A program made the position numbers and the translations under genes. A stretch of DNA of 33,880 nt from Dipetalonema caudispina. Taxonomy: Eukaryota > Nematoda > Chromadorea > Rhabditida > Onchocercidae. Location: NCBI GenBank assembly GCA_013365325.1, contig JABVXV010000497.1, positions 1 to 33,880 of the forward strand, in the 5' to 3' direction. A model generated the notes under the pieces. It had not been told where the DNA came from. It did no database searches and saw only the letters and a list, made by a program, of their open reading frames with translations. Below are positions 1 to 14,073 of this stretch, in pieces (positions within the stretch are counted from its first letter, which is position 1; the number at the start of each line of letters is the position of its first letter).

Positions 1-197
<197 letters not shown>

Positions 198-2920
198 TTA
201 TTCAATGAGTGAATTCTCATAAGCAATAATTAAGTAAGTTGAAAATTTACACCTTTTCCACCATTCCACCCCACTAATCAATTATCTTTTGTTTTCAGTC
301 AATTTTCCAAGACATGACTCATATCAATCATTAAAAATTTGAATTTTTTTAAATAAATTAAGAAAAATAATCAAAAATTGCTGAATCATTTATTGTTTTG
401 TAAATTATGTTATTAAGCAAATATATGAAGAACAAATGGTTAGCGAAAAAAAAAAAAAAAAAAAAAAAGAAGCTATCGTTTTCAATTTAACACAAAATAT
501 TTTGTGCTATCTATCTTTTGTTATCTCTTTTCTCCCAACTTTTCCTATTCCTTTTATCTTATCTTATCTTTCCTTTTTTTTTTTTTTTTTTTTTTTTAAC
601 TTGTCAAAAATGTTCAATTGTACAACTTATCACTTGTTGTTACCGTATAACATTCAAGTTGTTGAATACATTTTACATGTACCTCTCTATCTTATATACT
701 ACCAATCACACAAAGTTTATTCACCATTTATTTTCCTCATCCATACTTTATCATAAATCTATCTCATAATGATAATTTTTTTTTCAACACTAATAATCCA
801 ACTATATTTGATAATTAAATATTTTACAATTCAAATGATATTATTCAAATAGAAAAGTTTTATCAAAGTTATCAAAAAAAAAAAAAAAAAAACAAAAAAT
901 AAAACTAAAAATTTTTTTTTCTTTTTTTTTTTTTTTTAAAGAATTTTCTACACTAATCTTTTATAAAATTATAGTTTAAAAATAAAAAATGAAAAAACAA
1001 AAGAATTCATATTTCCATTAAAAAATAAATGATTTGTAAATCATAAGTATCATTTCTAACTTCTTTGAATAAATGGCAAAAAAAAAAAAAAAAATTGTTT
1101 AATAATAATTAATTAAAGTAATAGCAATAAAAATTATAATTTTGTTACAATAATTACATTATACAAAATTAAGTAAATATTATTTTGTCTTTTTTTTTGT
1201 GTTGAGATATTATAATTTCCACAAAAATTTTCCACTTTTTTCTCATCATGTTTTTTTTTTTTTTTTTTTTTTTTTTCACAAAACTTTTTTTTTTTTTTTT
1301 TCTTTTTTAACAATTACATTTACATTTGCATTTAGCAGCATAACGTCTAAACACATTTTCAAATAAAACGACAATAACACAGAAAGTTTTATTAACTCAT
1401 TTGTGCAAATTTCCAGATGTTTTCAAATGTTCCCACTTTGCTCCTTTTTAATATCCATCTCTTTTTTTTTTTATTTATTTATTTTTTTTTTCTTTTGTTT
1501 TCTCCCCCGCACATACTCGAACACCAGTTGTCCCGTTCCTAAAAATTTATTGTTAAATAATAAAGAATATCATCAAACTCTTTTTTTTTTTGCATTTAAC
1601 TAGTCATTGAATATGAATGATAAATGTAAGAAATATTTGAAAATTAATTAATTAAATTACTAATGTGTAAATAATTAAGTAAGCAAATTAATTTGAAGAT
1701 TTTATTTTTTACTTTTTTTCGTTTACTATGAAAAATTTTCATTTTTTTTTTGTTCATTTCTTTTCTATCTAAATTTAAATTGAAATTTTCACTTTTTTTT
1801 TTCACACTATTATTGAAAAATTTCCAATGTTTTGCTTTTTTTTTTTTTTTTTTTTTTTAAAGATTACCATAGCTTAGTAACGAAATAATTTAATTAGCAC
1901 GGTTAATTAAAACAAATGATGAATGTTTGGCATTCTATGCTTACTTCGAATGATCGATGTTTGATCGTATTAGGTTGAAATATTTCGCTGACGGGGAAAA
2001 AAAAAAAAAAAGCGATTTATTCTGCTCTTTCGTTAACTCTAATTTTTTAATACTTAATTAAATGAATGAATAATGCTACAAGTATGTTTATTTTAAGATT
2101 TGTGAAAAATTTTTCCTCTCTAGTAACTTCCATAATTATCAGATTATATTTCCGGAAACGGAAGACAAAAATCCATATTATTTCATCCATATATTTACTA
2201 TTTCTATTATCTTTCCAAACTAATTTGTATCATTTAATTCAACTTCTTATTAGCAAAAAAATTCAATCCAACTTGTACATTTATTTTATGAAATATGGTA
2301 TTAAATTTGAAATATATTGATGAAATTATGACTAATCTTTTTACCATATAAATACTAAACTAGAATAATTTTAGATATTTAATTTCATTTTTCAAGCATT
2401 CAAATAATATCAACATAAATCAACAAAGAAAAACTATCATTTGTATATCAGCTAAATGATATGTTACAGTAATGAAGTGATAAAAAGTTACAGTGTACAA
2501 ACAATGAAAGACAAAATTTCATCATTTAATATCTGATCCGATATATGATGATCTGATCCTAATCATCTTTACAATATTTTCCTGAATCTGATTAACATTT
2601 TCAAATTTATCGTTTATTTTTCTTTCATTTCATACTTCCATTTCGAAGAATATTTTATCGATCAATTATTTGTCTAAAAAAAAAAATTTTTTTTTTTTTT
2701 TTTTTTTTTTTTGTTCAATTTCTTTTCTTGCAATAAACTGTTTTCCGTTCTTTTTTCGGCAAAACTAATTTTTCCTGCTATTCTTGAAATGTTAATTTAA
2801 AAGTAGGAGGAAAAAAAAAAAAAAAAAAAGCCGCTTGTTAGATGATGCCCGAAATGAATGAATGAGCAAATCTGTCTAACCAACCATTCATTTTTTCCGG
2901 ATCATCATCCGATTACATTC
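198..2920 (+). other. Non-coding AT-rich flank
   Basis: No gene is supported. T-tracts (572-597, 1250-1276, 1286-1301, 1835-1858, 2687-2712) and A-tracts (446-468, 873-891, 2811-2829) dominate. The stretch 1861-2650 is comparatively homopolymer-poor but without a convincing frame or motif. Confidence 0.8.
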
Positions 2921-2951
<31 letters not shown>

Positions 2952-2992
2952 TGTGTGTGTATGTGTGTGTCTGTATATCTGTATGTGTGTGG
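2921..2992 (+). repeat. (TATG)n/(TG)n microsatellite
   Basis: ATGTATGT units become GTGTGTATGTGTGTCTGTAT. Confidence 0.95.
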
Positions 2993-3416
2993 CAGGTATG
3001 TTTTGTTGTTTAAATGTTCAATAATGATTAAGTAGAGGTTGTTAAAAGTGTCTTGTAAAAGTAATTCCTTTTTTTTTTTTTTTTTTTTCCAAAAAAATTT
3101 TTCATCGAAGTTTAGTAAAATAATTTACGAAAAAACAAAAAAAAAAATTAAACATAGAAATTCAGTAGTACATATATTCCTTTTTTTTTTTTTCTTTAAC
3201 TTTTTTTTTTTTTTTGGCTTAACTGATAAAATTGATAAGATAAACTTTATTAATAATGAAAAATTACTTTAAAATATAGCAAAATTACTTTTGCTATTGG
3301 TCAAATTACTTATTTGTTGATTGTTTAAAAAAAAAAAAAAAAAAATTTTTTCTTCAAATGAAAAATTATTGCAAATTTTTTTTTTTTTTTTTTTTCTTTT
3401 TAGCAAGAAAATATAT

Positions 3417-3606
3417 CATCACATATGTATACATACACACATACAATATGATATAAATATCACATACACATACATACACACATACACAATATATATATAT
3501 CACATACACATACATATATATTACATATACACATACATGATATCTAAATTATATACATACACAGACATACACATACATACACAAATACATATTATATGTA
3601 TATTGG
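3417..3606 (+). repeat. ACATAC-type imperfect microsatellite
   Basis: Repeated CATACACATACA-like units with embedded ATATAT, about 190 nt. The open frame through it is Tyr/Ile/His/Thr-rich and is a by-product. Confidence 0.93.
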
Positions 3607-3860
3607 CATAAAAATAGCATTTTCAACAAAACACAACAACAATCAGTTGTTGTTAGAGGCAACAATTTTTAACCCTGAAGAAGGAACATCAATTTTTGTT
3701 ACTTAACAGGTGCATCTTGAAATCGACCTGATTGATGTGAACTTTTCAACACGATCGCTTCATTTGTCATACCCCTCAGGTGGTTTAGTTAGTTTTAGTT
3801 TTGGGTTTAGTTTTGGTTTTTTGGTTGATTGATTGATTTAATTTTGTTGTTATTTCGTTG
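3607..3860 (+). promoter_or_regulatory. Candidate regulatory island with E-boxes and Exd/Hox-like sites
   Basis: A homopolymer-free patch in a homopolymer-dense region. CAGGTG occurs at 3707 and 3777, TGATTGAT at 3729, 3826 and 3830, and AACAAT (Sox-like) at 3638 and 3661. A perfect 8-bp inverted repeat AACAACAA/TTGTTGTT with a 4-base loop lies at 3635-3654. The regulatory role and target are inferred. Confidence 0.2.
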
Positions 3861-3916
3861 AAATAATTAAAGACTAATAACATACAAAAATCAAGCAAAG
3901 AATTAATTTTTTTTTT

Positions 3917-3953
<37 letters not shown>

Positions 3954-6900
3954 TTCTCTATTTGTTTTTTGCAAAAAATGAATGAAAGAGTGGAGAGGGG
4001 AAAAAAAAAAAAAAAATTGGAAAAAAGGAAAAAAAAAAAAGGATGAATTTAACATTTTAATACATGTATCGTATCATGTTTGATGAAGGATGAAAAGACG
4101 AAAGAGATTTGGAGAGAGAAGGGAAAAGAAAAAAAAAAAAAAAAAAAAGAGATGTACGAAATTTGAGCTTTATTCTTTTCTCATCAGTTAAACCTTTTAT
4201 ATTTTAATAGCCTAAAAATCTTTTTTTCTACAGCAGCAATCGGATCTATTTATTTACTAATCTAACCAAAAGTTAAAACGATTATTTAAACGCCTTTGAA
4301 ATTTATTCCATCAAAAATTTTGCCTTTCATCATTCAGTTAACTTTGCAATTGTAACATATCGGATATCCATTAGGAAAAGAAAGGATCAAATCACACTGT
4401 AAATAGATATTAGTTATTGACGATTATAAAGATTTAGTTTCAAATTAAATTAATAATAAGAATGAAAAGTTCTAAAATTTTAAAATGTTCAAATTTCTTG
4501 TAATTCATCTGGAAATTTAATATTTTACAATTTAACATCGTTTAAATTTCAAATTTTCAAATTATCCAAAAGTTAAATTTCATCTTTCATTCAATTAATT
4601 CATCAATTTTTATACAATTCATTTCAAAATAAGCAAAATGCATATACAATATATAATATCTATACAAACATATAATTTATGCATGTATGGATGCATGCAT
4701 GCATGCATGCATACATTCCTATCCAATAATTATTTCATCTGTTACAGTAATATGTTAGCTATAGATTAAAACTCATCAAGAAATTTGTAATTTTTTTTTT
4801 TTTTTGTAATGAAAATTAATAAAGAAATAAAATGAATAAGCTAATACTAAACAATTTTTCATTTAATCCTTGTTGACAAGTTTTTTTTTTTTTTTTTTTC
4901 TTTAATTTCTTTTCACCTTCCAATTTTAAATCCCTTCTCTTTCAACAATTTTCCTCACTATTTATCTTAATTGATACTATTAGTAATAGATGTATGTATA
5001 TAGTATGTATGTGTGTGTGTATGTGTGTGTATGTGTGTATATGTATGTGTGTATGTTGTATAAATACTTTCTGCTAAAATATTTGTAATCGTTCTACAAA
5101 TCAAAATTCGACATTTGTCATCGTTGTTGTTGTACCAATATTGTCATACTGTGGGTATTAAAATGTCTGTCTGTATATTATCACGATATATGTATGCATA
5201 TATATTTATATATATATGTGTGTATGTATGTATGTGTGTGTGTGTGTATGTGTATGTGGTATCTTTATGTGTACATAAAGATCGTTTATACCTGTTAATC
5301 TTACTAAACTCTTCAATCTACCAACCAACGAACGGAGAACTATAATATTTGTCATCTATAGGTGGAAAGGTGATAAAAGGTGTCGTAGTTTTTTTTTCAA
5401 CGATTATTTGCTACAATTGAGATTTTATTAAAACCAAAAAGAAAATTTTACCTTTCATATATACTATTTATTGTTTCATTAATATCCTATTTCTACTCTA
5501 TCCATTTTATTACTTACCGGAATAGTTGGGGCGAAAAATATTCCAAATATTGTGAAAATTTTGAAAAATTTTCCTTAATTCTATCATCTATTCAATTTTA
5601 TAATAATTAAATGAAAATTTTTTTATTCAATAACATAAATATTAAATCTTACATTTCCAATAAAAATTTTCAGATTTTTTTTTTTTTTTTTTTTTCATTT
5701 TAGCAAAATTGTTTATTTATGAGTTTACTTTTTTCCATCCTCATATTATTATCATTATTAATTGACATTATGCAATTCAATCCAATTCAATTCAAATGGC
5801 ATCTAATAATTTCATCCTTTTCTTTTTTTTTTTTTTTAATTGTTATCATTGCGGAAATTGACCTTTAAATTATGTTTTTGCAATGTTCTTCTTCACCTAA
5901 GACAATCCATTGGATTATAACCCGTCATGACATTGCTTTCCAAATTCCATCTTTGGATTATATTTCCTTTTTTTCTTTGCTTTTTTTTTCTCCCCCCCCC
6001 TCCCCTCTTTTCATTTTCTTTTCTCTCTTAATTTCAATACTTTTAATCATTATTAGACCAAAATTTTGAATTACAATTGATTTCACTTGTTCTATGTTTT
6101 TTTTTTTTTTTTTTTTTTTTTGTATATTACAATAGAAATTTTGGATGAATTTGAAAGAATAAATTATACTTTTAAAATTTGAATAAAAATGATAATTACT
6201 AACAAATAAGTATAATTTATTCCCTCAATATCATATAGTATGCAAAAAATGATCTAATAAGCAAAATAATTTTATTTCTTATTTTTTTTTTAATGCTTGG
6301 AATTTTTTCTTTTTTTTGTAATATTTGAAATTTATATTTGTTTTATATTTCATTTATGGTTTAAATTTACATTTTAATAGAAAAATTGTTTGATTTTTTC
6401 TTTATGCCTTTTCATTAATTTAAGTTAATCAGTTTATTTATTTCAACTAAGTTCATGCCCAAATTCTAAGATAATAATAAAAGACTATTATTGATTAAGA
6501 TGAAACTTTTAAATATTTTGCATAATCCATGTGAGTTAAACTGAAAAAAAAAAAAAAAAAAAAACTATTTGATGTTAATTTATATTACATTGTAAAAGGT
6601 AAAATGATTTACGTAATTGTTGATAGAAATTTTCAAAAAGTATTTTAAATTTTAATTCATTTCATTTCATTGCTCATTCATTTATATAAAATTATATGTA
6701 TATATGTATACAATTGGTACTTTAAATAATATTTCATATTTTAATTCATTTCTTTATGGAAGACAAAATTTTATTTATATCATGAAAATACACAGACACA
6801 CAGACACACAGACACACACACACACATACACACATATATACATACCTGTTGAAAATGAATTTTAACAAATAAATATGAAAGAATTGAATTTTTGTTCAGC

Positions 6901-7175
6901 TTAGTCACATAAATTTGCTTTTAGAACAACAGTTCATCCAATTCCATCACATCAATCTTTTGCCGTGTAAATTACTTCCTGAAGCAAATTCTATCTTCAA
7001 GGGGGCATCACCTTTGTTAACCTCTGATCCTTTACGGAATTTTCAATTTTTTTTTTTTTTTTTTTTTCTCATTCCCTTCTCTCTTTTAATTCTTCACAAA
7101 AGATAACTATACTTTTTAACATTTATATTAAGCTAAAATTGATGAATTATTTTCATCAGATTTTCTCTTACTTTA

Positions 7176-7226
<51 letters not shown>

Positions 7227-8249
7227 TTAATTTTTAAAACTTAAAATTTTAAAAAAAAAAAAAGAAAAAAAAAAAAACGAGTTATGTTCGTAAACAAATT
7301 AATTGATAAATTTGTTTGAATTTTTTTTCAAAATGAAAAAAAAAAAAAAACTTTTCCTATTTTATTATATTACTAATTTAACTATTTAAAATTTTTTCAA
7401 CAAATAAATAAGGAGCGATTTTATTTCGAATTTTTTTTTTTTTACTTAATAATACAGTAATAAATGAAATTTATAGTAGAATTTTTTAAAAATTTTTATC
7501 TCAATTTTTAATTCTTATCATATAATTTCATCTTTTCCTTTTCCTTGCAATAGTTGTATAATTTCATTTCGTATTAGGCTAAAAAAAAAAAAAAAAAGAA
7601 AAACACATTTAATTACTTGTTTAATAACTGTAAAAATGAAGCATATCAGATATAGCAGTAAAAAAAAAAAAAAAACAAATTCAATCTATAGGAAGAAAAA
7701 AAATTCAAATTTTAAGCATTCATCTTTCGTAACAAAAGAAATTAAAAAAGGATTTGATATTTGCAATTTATTTTCAAATTTCATTGAAATTAAATGAAAG
7801 AAAAGAAAAATTATTAGCTTAATACGAATAGGTTATTAAGATAGAAAACAGATATATTTCGGTAATAACTTTTGATGTTCACACTCTAGACATCATTAAT
7901 TATGTGTTAATTTAATTAATCCTCTTTCCCATTTGCTCACATCAAAAACAATCATTAACCTTAATACCTTTTGCTTCATTCCAATTTCACACTTCCCATC
8001 CGTAAGTTTTTTCCGACAATGCAAAATTATTATAGTTACTAATACATTAATAATATCTTCTTTCCGATCGTATTAAATTAATTCTCTCATCATAATTCGG
8101 CAATAATTTGAATTTACATGATGTCAAAGAAATAAAATTAATTTCGATATTTGATATTGCAATTTTGTAGAAATTTTATAAAACGAACTATTGTAAGCAT
8201 TAGAAATTTGTATGCATTTAGTGTTAATTAATTTTCACAGAAATATAAA
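3861..8249 (+). other. Non-coding AT-rich flank with several microsatellites
   Basis: Contains CT repeats (3919-3960), (ATGC)n at 4681-4713, TATG/TG arrays at 4990-5056 and 5188-5265, an ACACAG/AC array at 6789-6845, a C-run at 5993-6003, and A/T tracts including 45 A at 7177-7221. The short open frames are low-complexity and lack start context or splice support. The stretches 4190-4780 and 7690-8240 are plain AT-rich sequence with nothing recognisable. Confidence 0.8.
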
Positions 8250-8525
8250 GCAAAATTAATAGTTTAAATAATAAGTGTAATTAATATTAGCAATTACATA
8301 TATATATGAAGTACTGATAAATCGGGAAAAAATTACATTACTGACAAAAGTTAATTATTTAATAGGTTTAAATAATAAAAATAAAATTAACAGTTTAAAT
8401 AATTGTAAATAATAAGTAATTGAATAATTTATTAAGTAATTAATCAATACATATATATGGTAGTGATAAATTGAAAAAAAATATATTCATCAACGATAAT
8501 ATTAATAGTTTAAATAATAAGTAAT
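8250..8525 (+). repeat. Degenerate tandem repeat with unit near 115-130 bp
   Basis: The core ATTAATAGTTTAAATAATAA recurs at 8255, 8386 (one change, shifted tail) and 8501, with a partial copy at 8361. Between cores a second shared block, ACATATATATG..GT..TGATAAAT, appears near 8296 and 8450. The copies differ by small insertions, so the array is old. Confidence 0.75.
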
Positions 8526-10206
8526 TAACGAAATATTTTACCCTTATAATTTGATACATATGGCGCCATGCATACCTGTACAGTGTTGAATTTATCGGCT
8601 TCTTCAAAGGATATCTAATTTTCATTGTTGATCCTTCCAAGTTAATCCTCTTAACCTTCTTTACTTGTAGACATCAGTGTGTAATTGTCAATGAAAATTC
8701 AAATAATGAGATATTTCAAAAAAAAAAAAAAAAAAAAAATTTAAAGTGGGATATGTATGGATATAATAAATGAAGTAACATTTTATTGTTATATTAATGA
8801 TCATTAACAAATGGTTACAATCTCTAATAAAGTAATGAATTTTTTGAAAAAAAAAAATTCGTCAAATTTCTTCTAATTCTTCCAAATAATATTTTACTTC
8901 AATCATTCATCTTTTCCTTTTTTTTTTTTTCTTTTTGAAAAAAATTAGTTATATTTTTTGAAAAAAAAAAAAAAATTTAATTTTAATTTTTTTTTTTAAA
9001 AAAAACATTTTTTTTTTTTATTTATTTTTTGCAAAAAAAAAAAAAAAAAAAAGATAAAGTGATAATTTTACCTCAAGAAAATTCGGAAAATATCTAGGGA
9101 AAAAAAATTCGTGAAATATAATTCAAATAAACATGTTAAGAAGATAAGATGAAATTTTTGATTACTTTTTTAATTATTCATCTTAATTAAATCGATTGGA
9201 GAAAAAAAAAAAAAAAGGAAATAATTTTTATGATGCAAATAATTTGTATTCTTATCATTATTAATCCATAATTGACATTAATTTTACTAAACCATAATCA
9301 ATAACTATTTCATAGATAGGCTAAAATAATAATATCAAATGTTCGGAAATGCTTAGGATCGATGAAATATTATGAATGATATATTTTAACTCATTAATTA
9401 ATGAATTACTATCATTAGATTAATTTACCGCGTCTAATTTGTTGCATTTGCATCTTCTAATCTAAATTTAATAATAATTATTTTTGTAATTAAAACTTAC
9501 AAAAAGAACTTGAATAACATGTGAATTTTTTTTCCTTTTTTTTTGCTCATTATTTTCAATTCAATTCAATTCAGTTCATCAATTGTTTTTTTTTGTCTTT
9601 TTGTAGTCGAATTTTTTAATATTGTTACGAATGCAATTTTACTACACCTTTTTTTTTTCATTTATCCATTTCATGCTTAACCTTTATTATTGAATTTAAA
9701 CAATTTACTTAAATATTTAGTTGCTATATGAAAGTAAAATTACGATGTTTTTTTTTCTCATCTTAATCAGTATTCAATTATCAATTATATTTTACATATG
9801 CAACTTTGTTTTCTTTTTCATCAATCCTTTCATATATATACAAATAATTTTTTTTTCCTTTTTTTTTAACAAATATTACTGTTCCCTTTCCTAATAATAC
9901 ATAAATGAAAAAATTTTTTCATTTGTTGATAAAAAAAATTTTTAATCGAAGAAAAAAAAAAAAAAAAAAAAAAGAAAAAAATTTTTTGTATGAAATAGAT
10001 GAATATACATGTTATTACAGTTCAATATGAATTGATATTCCTATTTATGCACTTTATGTAAATATACAATTAAATGAACCCTAGTTGAACTTCAAAAATT
10101 TATTCCAAATATTAGTATAGTTCCATGAAACAGCCAATTTTTTTTTTTTTTTTTTTTTTTTCCATCCCAACCTTTTTGGTATGGATAAATTCACCGCCAT
10201 TTCCTT

Positions 10207-10239
<33 letters not shown>

Positions 10240-10379
10240 CTTTTATCTAAACAGCATTTGTTTTAAATAAACGCTGAACAAATATTGCAAATATGGAAGA
10301 ATGAGATAAATATAAGCTTAGTGAAAATTTCATTTTATCGTTATTTGATAGAAAGGTTATTTAACATACTTTCCATATG

Positions 10380-10380
<1 letters not shown>
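8526..10380 (+). other. Non-coding AT-rich flank
   Basis: Alternating A- and T-tracts are dense at 8919-9052, and longer tracts lie at 9950-9973, 10139-10160 and 10209-10239. No coding frame or recognised motif cluster is seen. Confidence 0.8.
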
Positions 10381-10410
<30 letters not shown>

Positions 10411-10414
<4 letters not shown>

Positions 10415-10638
10415 CTAATCAGTAGTTAACAAATTTTTTCTTTAAATATACTTTTTTTTTTTTTTTTTTTATTAAGCTAATCAGTAGTTAACAAATGTTT
10501 ACTGTAAATATACTTCTTTTTTTTTTTATTTTTATTAAGCTAATCAGTAATTAACAAATGTTTACTGTAAATATACTTCTTTTTTTTTTTCTTTATTAAG
10601 CTAATCATTAGTTAACAAATGTTTACTGTAAATATATA
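10411..10638 (+). repeat. 62-bp minisatellite, four copies
   Basis: Copies start at 10411, 10473, 10536 and 10597 with TAAGCTAATCAGTAGTTAAC, followed by AAATGTTTACTGTAAATATA and a T-rich spacer. Copies 2-4 are nearly identical; copy 1 differs in its second half. Units are 61-63 bp, with length change in the T-tract. Confidence 0.95.
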
Positions 10639-10995
10639 TGTATATATTTATTTGAATATATGATAGGAACATAGAAATTAGTACAATTTTTTTATAAGAT
10701 ATTAATATTATTACTGTTTAATTATTACTAATTAATTCTATTATAAAGAAATTATCATTTTATTAAAAATAATCTTTCAATATATTTTCATTAATTAATC
10801 AGAATGAAAGAAAAAAAAAAAAAAAAGGATTTTGTATGATTGTTTAAAATGAAAATGAAAATGAAAAATGGTTTATGCTCAAATATATGGTTTTGATTGT
10901 TTTTTTTATCAAAGTATTTTAATCAAAATATTTTTTCACTCATCCATTTTATGCATATACATCATTTATATATTAGCATTTAATTCCATTTATGG

Positions 10996-11026
<31 letters not shown>

Positions 11027-12184
11027 ATATCTATACATTTATATAGCGAAACATGTCAGATTATATTAGCAATCAGCTTTTTTTTTTTTTTTTTTTATCC
11101 TAAAATATTTTATATTAAATTAAATTGATTCGAATGATCAAAAGAATCAAGTTTTAAGTACGTATTATTAATTATTAATTACTGATTGATAATAGAATGA
11201 AAGTTTTACAAGTTTTATCATAAATATCAATCATTTATGCATTGGAATAGATGAACAGAAAAGGATCCTATAAAATCAAATATTAAATAATTACAATAAT
11301 TAATCAAACAGATAAGAAAGTTAACAAAATTAATGAATATGCTATGATAATTGAAATTAATTAGTTAATTAAATTTATAAAAAATATAACCTAAAAAAGT
11401 ATTACAATAAAAGACGGGGAAACTTTCATATATTTACTGTAAAATATGCTTACTTACTTCAAATTTATGCATTTTGGATACAAATAACTTCAAAATTTGT
11501 TTACTTTAAAAAAAAAAAGAAAACAGAAAACAGAAAAAAATAAACGAATAAATAAGTGCCAAACAAAATTAACAAACTGAAAAAATTATCCATTCATATA
11601 TTTAACATTTAATGAAATTTACTTTTTCAAACATATTTGCCCCATTTATGATCTGTTTGAAATCTTTATATGGCCAAGAAAAAAGCATTGGGAAGGGTAG
11701 GAAAAAAAAAAAAAAAAAAAAACTATCCAAAAATAATAAATTATTTTTAAAATTCTACACGTTATATGTAATTTTCTTGTAAAATTCTTCGCAAAAATTA
11801 TATGGTTTCAGGGTAAATTCATTCCCATTCAATCTATTATTTTCTTTCACAATATTAACAATTTTAAATCGATAACTTTTGCCTTTGAAATATAATAATT
11901 GAAAAATTTTAATATATTCATTGAAATACTAAAGTAATAATAGTAATGGCAAACGTAAATATAAATTATCAAAATTTCCCAGTAAGATAAGAGAAAAAGA
12001 AAAAAATAGAAACATTAGAAATTACATTTCAAATTAAAAATTAAATTTAAAATTATTTTTCTCGTTTTTTTTTTCCTTTTTTTTTTTTTTTATTATATGT
12101 ATGTTTATATGTATATACAAGTTTGTTGATAAAACTTATTGCATCAATCAAATAATTCGTGTAAAAAATGAATCTTCTTCATCT
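10639..12184 (+). other. Non-coding AT-rich flank
   Basis: Holds a (TA)n run at 11001-11027, A-tracts at 10811-10826 and 11702-11721 and T-tracts at 11078-11096 and 12078-12090. No gene is supported. Confidence 0.8.
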
Positions 12185-12352
12185 AATGATAATGATAATA
12201 ATAATAATAATGATGATAATGATGATGATGATAATAATGATAATGATAATAATGATGATAATGATGATGATGATAATGATAATGATAATAATGATAATGA
12301 TAATAATGATGATGATGATGATGATGCTGATGATGATGTTAATAATGATGAA
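12185..12352 (+). repeat. GATAAT/GAT triplet array
   Basis: Mixed GAT and AAT triplets with an irregular higher-order pattern. One frame reads as an Asp/Asn run and the opposite strand as poly-Ile. TGATAA, the GATA-factor core, recurs many times. No splice support for coding. Confidence 0.9.
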
Positions 12353-14073
12353 AAGCTTTGTATAATTTAAATGTAAATAAGGGAAAAAATTTTTTCCAAT
12401 TAATTCTAAAATAATGAATGAATTGTCCATCACATTTATTCATTTTATTTATTTGTTAATTTTCTATCAATTCCTCCGCTTTTTCACTTTTTTTCATCCC
12501 CCCGTTTATCTCTTCGGGTCAATTATTATAGTATGTAAATATTTCGATACAAATATACATTCATTTATATTCATATACATTACATATATATGTTTGTATG
12601 TATGTGTGTATGTGTACTTATGTATATATATGTATGTGTATGTTTGTGTATGTATGTATGTATGTATGTATGTATGTGTATGTATCGGTTCGTGTAAATA
12701 ATTTTAGCTGCCATATCAATCAGCGGAAGATTTTTTAATGGTTCTATGTGGAATGTGAAAACATCTGCTTTCAAAAAACATATAATGAACATATGTCTCG
12801 GATTGCTTCTATCATAGATAGATATATTATATATGTATAATATATAATTATATAAGTATGTATCGATAGATATTTTCAACAACGTGGTAGTGATATGGTG
12901 TCCCATTTCATTAGAGTGTTTTTTTTTTTTTTTTTTTTTTTTTTCCATTTTAAAACAACTATCATTTTATTTTTGCAATATAAAATGTACATAGGCAATA
13001 AAAATATATATATATGTATATCATGTAAATCTTTTCCATTCTTTTTTCAACATTCTTATATCATTCATTATATTTGTTTAATGCTATTAGCTATATTTTA
13101 TTTATTTATTTATTTTATAGTATAAAAAAAAAATTGTATAATTGATTATAACTTTTAAAAATGGAAAAAATGAAATTTTAAGCATTATTGCTTTAAAATT
13201 ATTATCAATGGGATAATTTTAATTGATTTATTGTTAAGAAAGTTGAAAAAAAAAAAAAAAAAAAGGAATTGTGATAAAGAAGTTGTCAAGTATAATTTTG
13301 AAATTATTAGCATAGAAATGTTTACATCTGGTGAATATTACGGAATTGTGGCACATATAGTTTGGTAGGTTTCCTGAATAGTTTTTTTTTTTTTTTAATT
13401 AAATAAATCATTAAATAATTTATTAGTGTCACATTATTCTTATAGCTATTTCATAATCATGATTATGATTGTTTATATATGATTATTCATACTATCAGCA
13501 GATTAACTATTAGCTATATTATTATTGTTATCATCATTATCAATATCATAATTATTACTTATGAACATTGACAAATTATAAATATTCGAATTATCATTAT
13601 TGCAATTATCTCTATCATTCTCATTATCTTTTCTCTATCATAACATTACAACTATCATTGTCATCATCATCATCATCATCATAATCATTGTTAAAAGAAA
13701 AAGAATCATAATCATTATTATTATTATTATCACTATACAAAATGAACATAAACAATTATGTAAAAAAATCGCGACACATATACTTAACATTTGGTAGCTA
13801 CCGTATCAAACATCCAATAATAACAAGATTCTGTTCCTTTACTCTTACTCTTTCTCTTTCCCTCTCTCTCTCTCTCTCTCTCTTTCTCTTTCTCTTCCTC
13901 ATCTTCTGTTCATATATTAAACCCCGCCTATTTCTTGTATTAAAATTACCCTAAAAAGATTATCTTTTAATAGATTAATAGGTAAAAATTTTAAGATATT
14001 GATAAGGTATTTTTAAAAAAAAAAAAAAAAAAAAAAGAATGTTTTAAAATAGGATGAAATTATTGAACAAATA
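12353..14073 (+). other. Non-coding flank with TATG and ATC arrays
   Basis: TATG/TGTA repeats at 12586-12685, a T-tract at 12919-12944, ATC/ATT triplets at 13520-13736, a CT array at 13855-13896 and A-tracts at 13246-13264 and 14013-14036. The open frames that cross these repeats are artefacts of the repeats. Confidence 0.8.

Noticed and set aside
8440..8640. Minus-strand 66-codon open frame
   Set aside because: It overlaps the degenerate tandem repeat, its second half is low-complexity, and no motif or splice signal supports it.
12101..12370. Open frame reading as an Asp/Asn-rich protein
   Set aside because: Produced by the GAT/AAT triplet array; starts with a non-ATG codon, no splice sites or conserved flanks, and the reverse strand is open as well.
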